Origin: Lentisphaeria bacterium
GTDB taxonomy: Bacteria; Verrucomicrobiota; Lentisphaeria; Oligosphaerales; PUNB01
Assembly (NCBI GenBank): GCA_007133055.1
Contig: SLNM01000023.1
Coordinates: forward strand, 1-5,134
DNA: 5,134 nt
Reading direction: 5' to 3'
Shown one piece after another: positions 4,669-5,134 of the stretch. Each line of letters begins with the position of its first letter. Within the stretch, counting starts at the first letter, position 1. The position numbers and the translations under genes were made by a program. The notes beneath the pieces were generated by a model. The model had not been told where the DNA came from, did not search any database, and saw nothing but the letters and a program-made list of their open reading frames with translations.

Positions 4669-5134
4669 ATGTGGATTGTCTATTTTAGTATTGCCTGCGG
4701 TCTCTTCGCTCTACTGGTGGCGAGGGTTAAGGCTGCCTGGATTGAGCGGCAGGACCCCGGCACGGAAAGGATGCGTGAAATCGGCGCGTCCGTGCGCGAG
4801 GGCGCCATGGCCTTTCTCAGGCGCGAATATAAAACCTTGGCTGTCTTTGTGCTGGTGGCGGCGATTGTGCTGGCCCTGATCAACAGCGGCTGGGTGCGTC
4901 TGGTGGCGGTCTCCTTTGTTCTGGGTGCGTTCACCTCCGCCCTGGCCGGTTTTTTCGGCATGCGAGTGGCCACCTCTGCCAACATGCGCACCACCAGCGC
5001 CGCGCGGAAGGGCTTGTCGCCGGCTTTGCGAGTGGCCTTTTCCGGCGGTGCCGTGATGGGCATGTCAGTGGTCGGTCTGGGATTGCTCGGCATCTCCCTG
5101 CTGACCCTGGTTTACTTCCAGTTCTTCTCGATCA
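4669..5134 (+). CDS. hppA: Membrane-bound ion-translocating pyrophosphatase, N-terminal part
   Basis: The open frame runs off the window after 155 codons; family members are about 650-800 residues, so most is missing. Visible family features are a first membrane helix (WIVYFSIACGLFALLVARV), the REGAMAFLRREYKTLAVF stretch leading into helix two, a third hydrophobic segment with SALAGFFGM, and the conserved ATSANMRTTSAARKGLSPAL loop followed by AFSGGAVMGMSVVGLGLLG. The enzyme splits cytoplasmic pyrophosphate and pumps H+ or Na+ across the membrane. The residues that decide K+ dependence and ion choice, and the catalytic DX7KXE motifs, lie beyond the window. It starts 24 bp after nfnB with its own strong ribosome binding site, so cotranscription is likely. 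An ATG two codons earlier (4663) is the alternative start. Confidence 0.88.
   Translation, partial: MWIVYFSIACGLFALLVARVKAAWIERQDPGTERMREIGASVREGAMAFLRREYKTLAVFVLVAAIVLALINSGWVRLVAVSFVLGAFTSALAGFFGMRVATSANMRTTSAARKGLSPALRVAFSGGAVMGMSVVGLGLLGISLLTLVYFQFFSI

Noticed and set aside
4676..4879. Alternative short frame at the start of hppA
   Set aside because: It is out of frame with the clear pyrophosphatase reading frame and has no ribosome binding site of its own.

Overview
The window reads as bacterial DNA of moderately high GC: compact genes, Shine-Dalgarno sequences before some starts, and repeat-rich spacers. It carries one gene start on the minus strand at the left edge and four genes on the plus strand. 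The theme is nitrogen assimilation coupled to redox and energy metabolism. Phylum cannot be fixed from one window. The heptameric GGGTTTC minisatellite and the GACGATAGCG-type repeats between genes remind me of PVC-type or other environmental anaerobe genomes, which is an impression only.

Layout: (1) Positions 1-40, minus strand: first 13 codons of a gene whose N-terminus resembles hexameric glutamate dehydrogenase (gdhA). (2) Positions 41-339: divergent control region. It holds a good sigma70-type promoter facing the minus-strand gene, a near-perfect palindrome TATTGGCA-N6-TGCCAATA over its -10 box and expected start site, a second GAA-N6-TTC box near the Shine-Dalgarno, and a plus-strand promoter so close to the next gene that its mRNA may be leaderless. 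(3) Positions 340-1362: an NrpR-type regulator (winged helix plus DUF128/NRD domain), the 2-oxoglutarate-sensing nitrogen repressor family best known from methanogens. (4) Positions 1359-1540: a small non-coding element with about 20-bp terminal inverted repeats, abutting the nrpR stop codon. (5) Positions 1672-2523: nfnA, the FAD/[2Fe-2S] subunit of NADH-dependent ferredoxin:NADP oxidoreductase. (6) Positions 2515-3129: about 600 bp of repeats: a second degenerate copy of the element end, a six-unit TTTCGGG array, an imperfect inverted-repeat element of about 285 bp with two tight internal hairpins, and a third copy of its end sequence. (7) Positions 3130-4644: nfnB, the large flavin/[4Fe-4S] subunit. 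(8) Position 4669 to the window end: start of a membrane pyrophosphatase (hppA), 24 bp behind nfnB and probably cotranscribed.

How it may fit together: NfnAB couples NADH and reduced ferredoxin to NADPH formation, glutamate dehydrogenase uses NADPH to fix ammonium onto 2-oxoglutarate, NrpR reads 2-oxoglutarate, and the pyrophosphatase recovers ion gradient from pyrophosphate. The most interesting points are the candidate bacterial NrpR operator, which matches the GGNA-N6-TNCC geometry of archaeal NrpR boxes, and the separation of the two Nfn subunits, usually adjacent, by a repeat-filled spacer.
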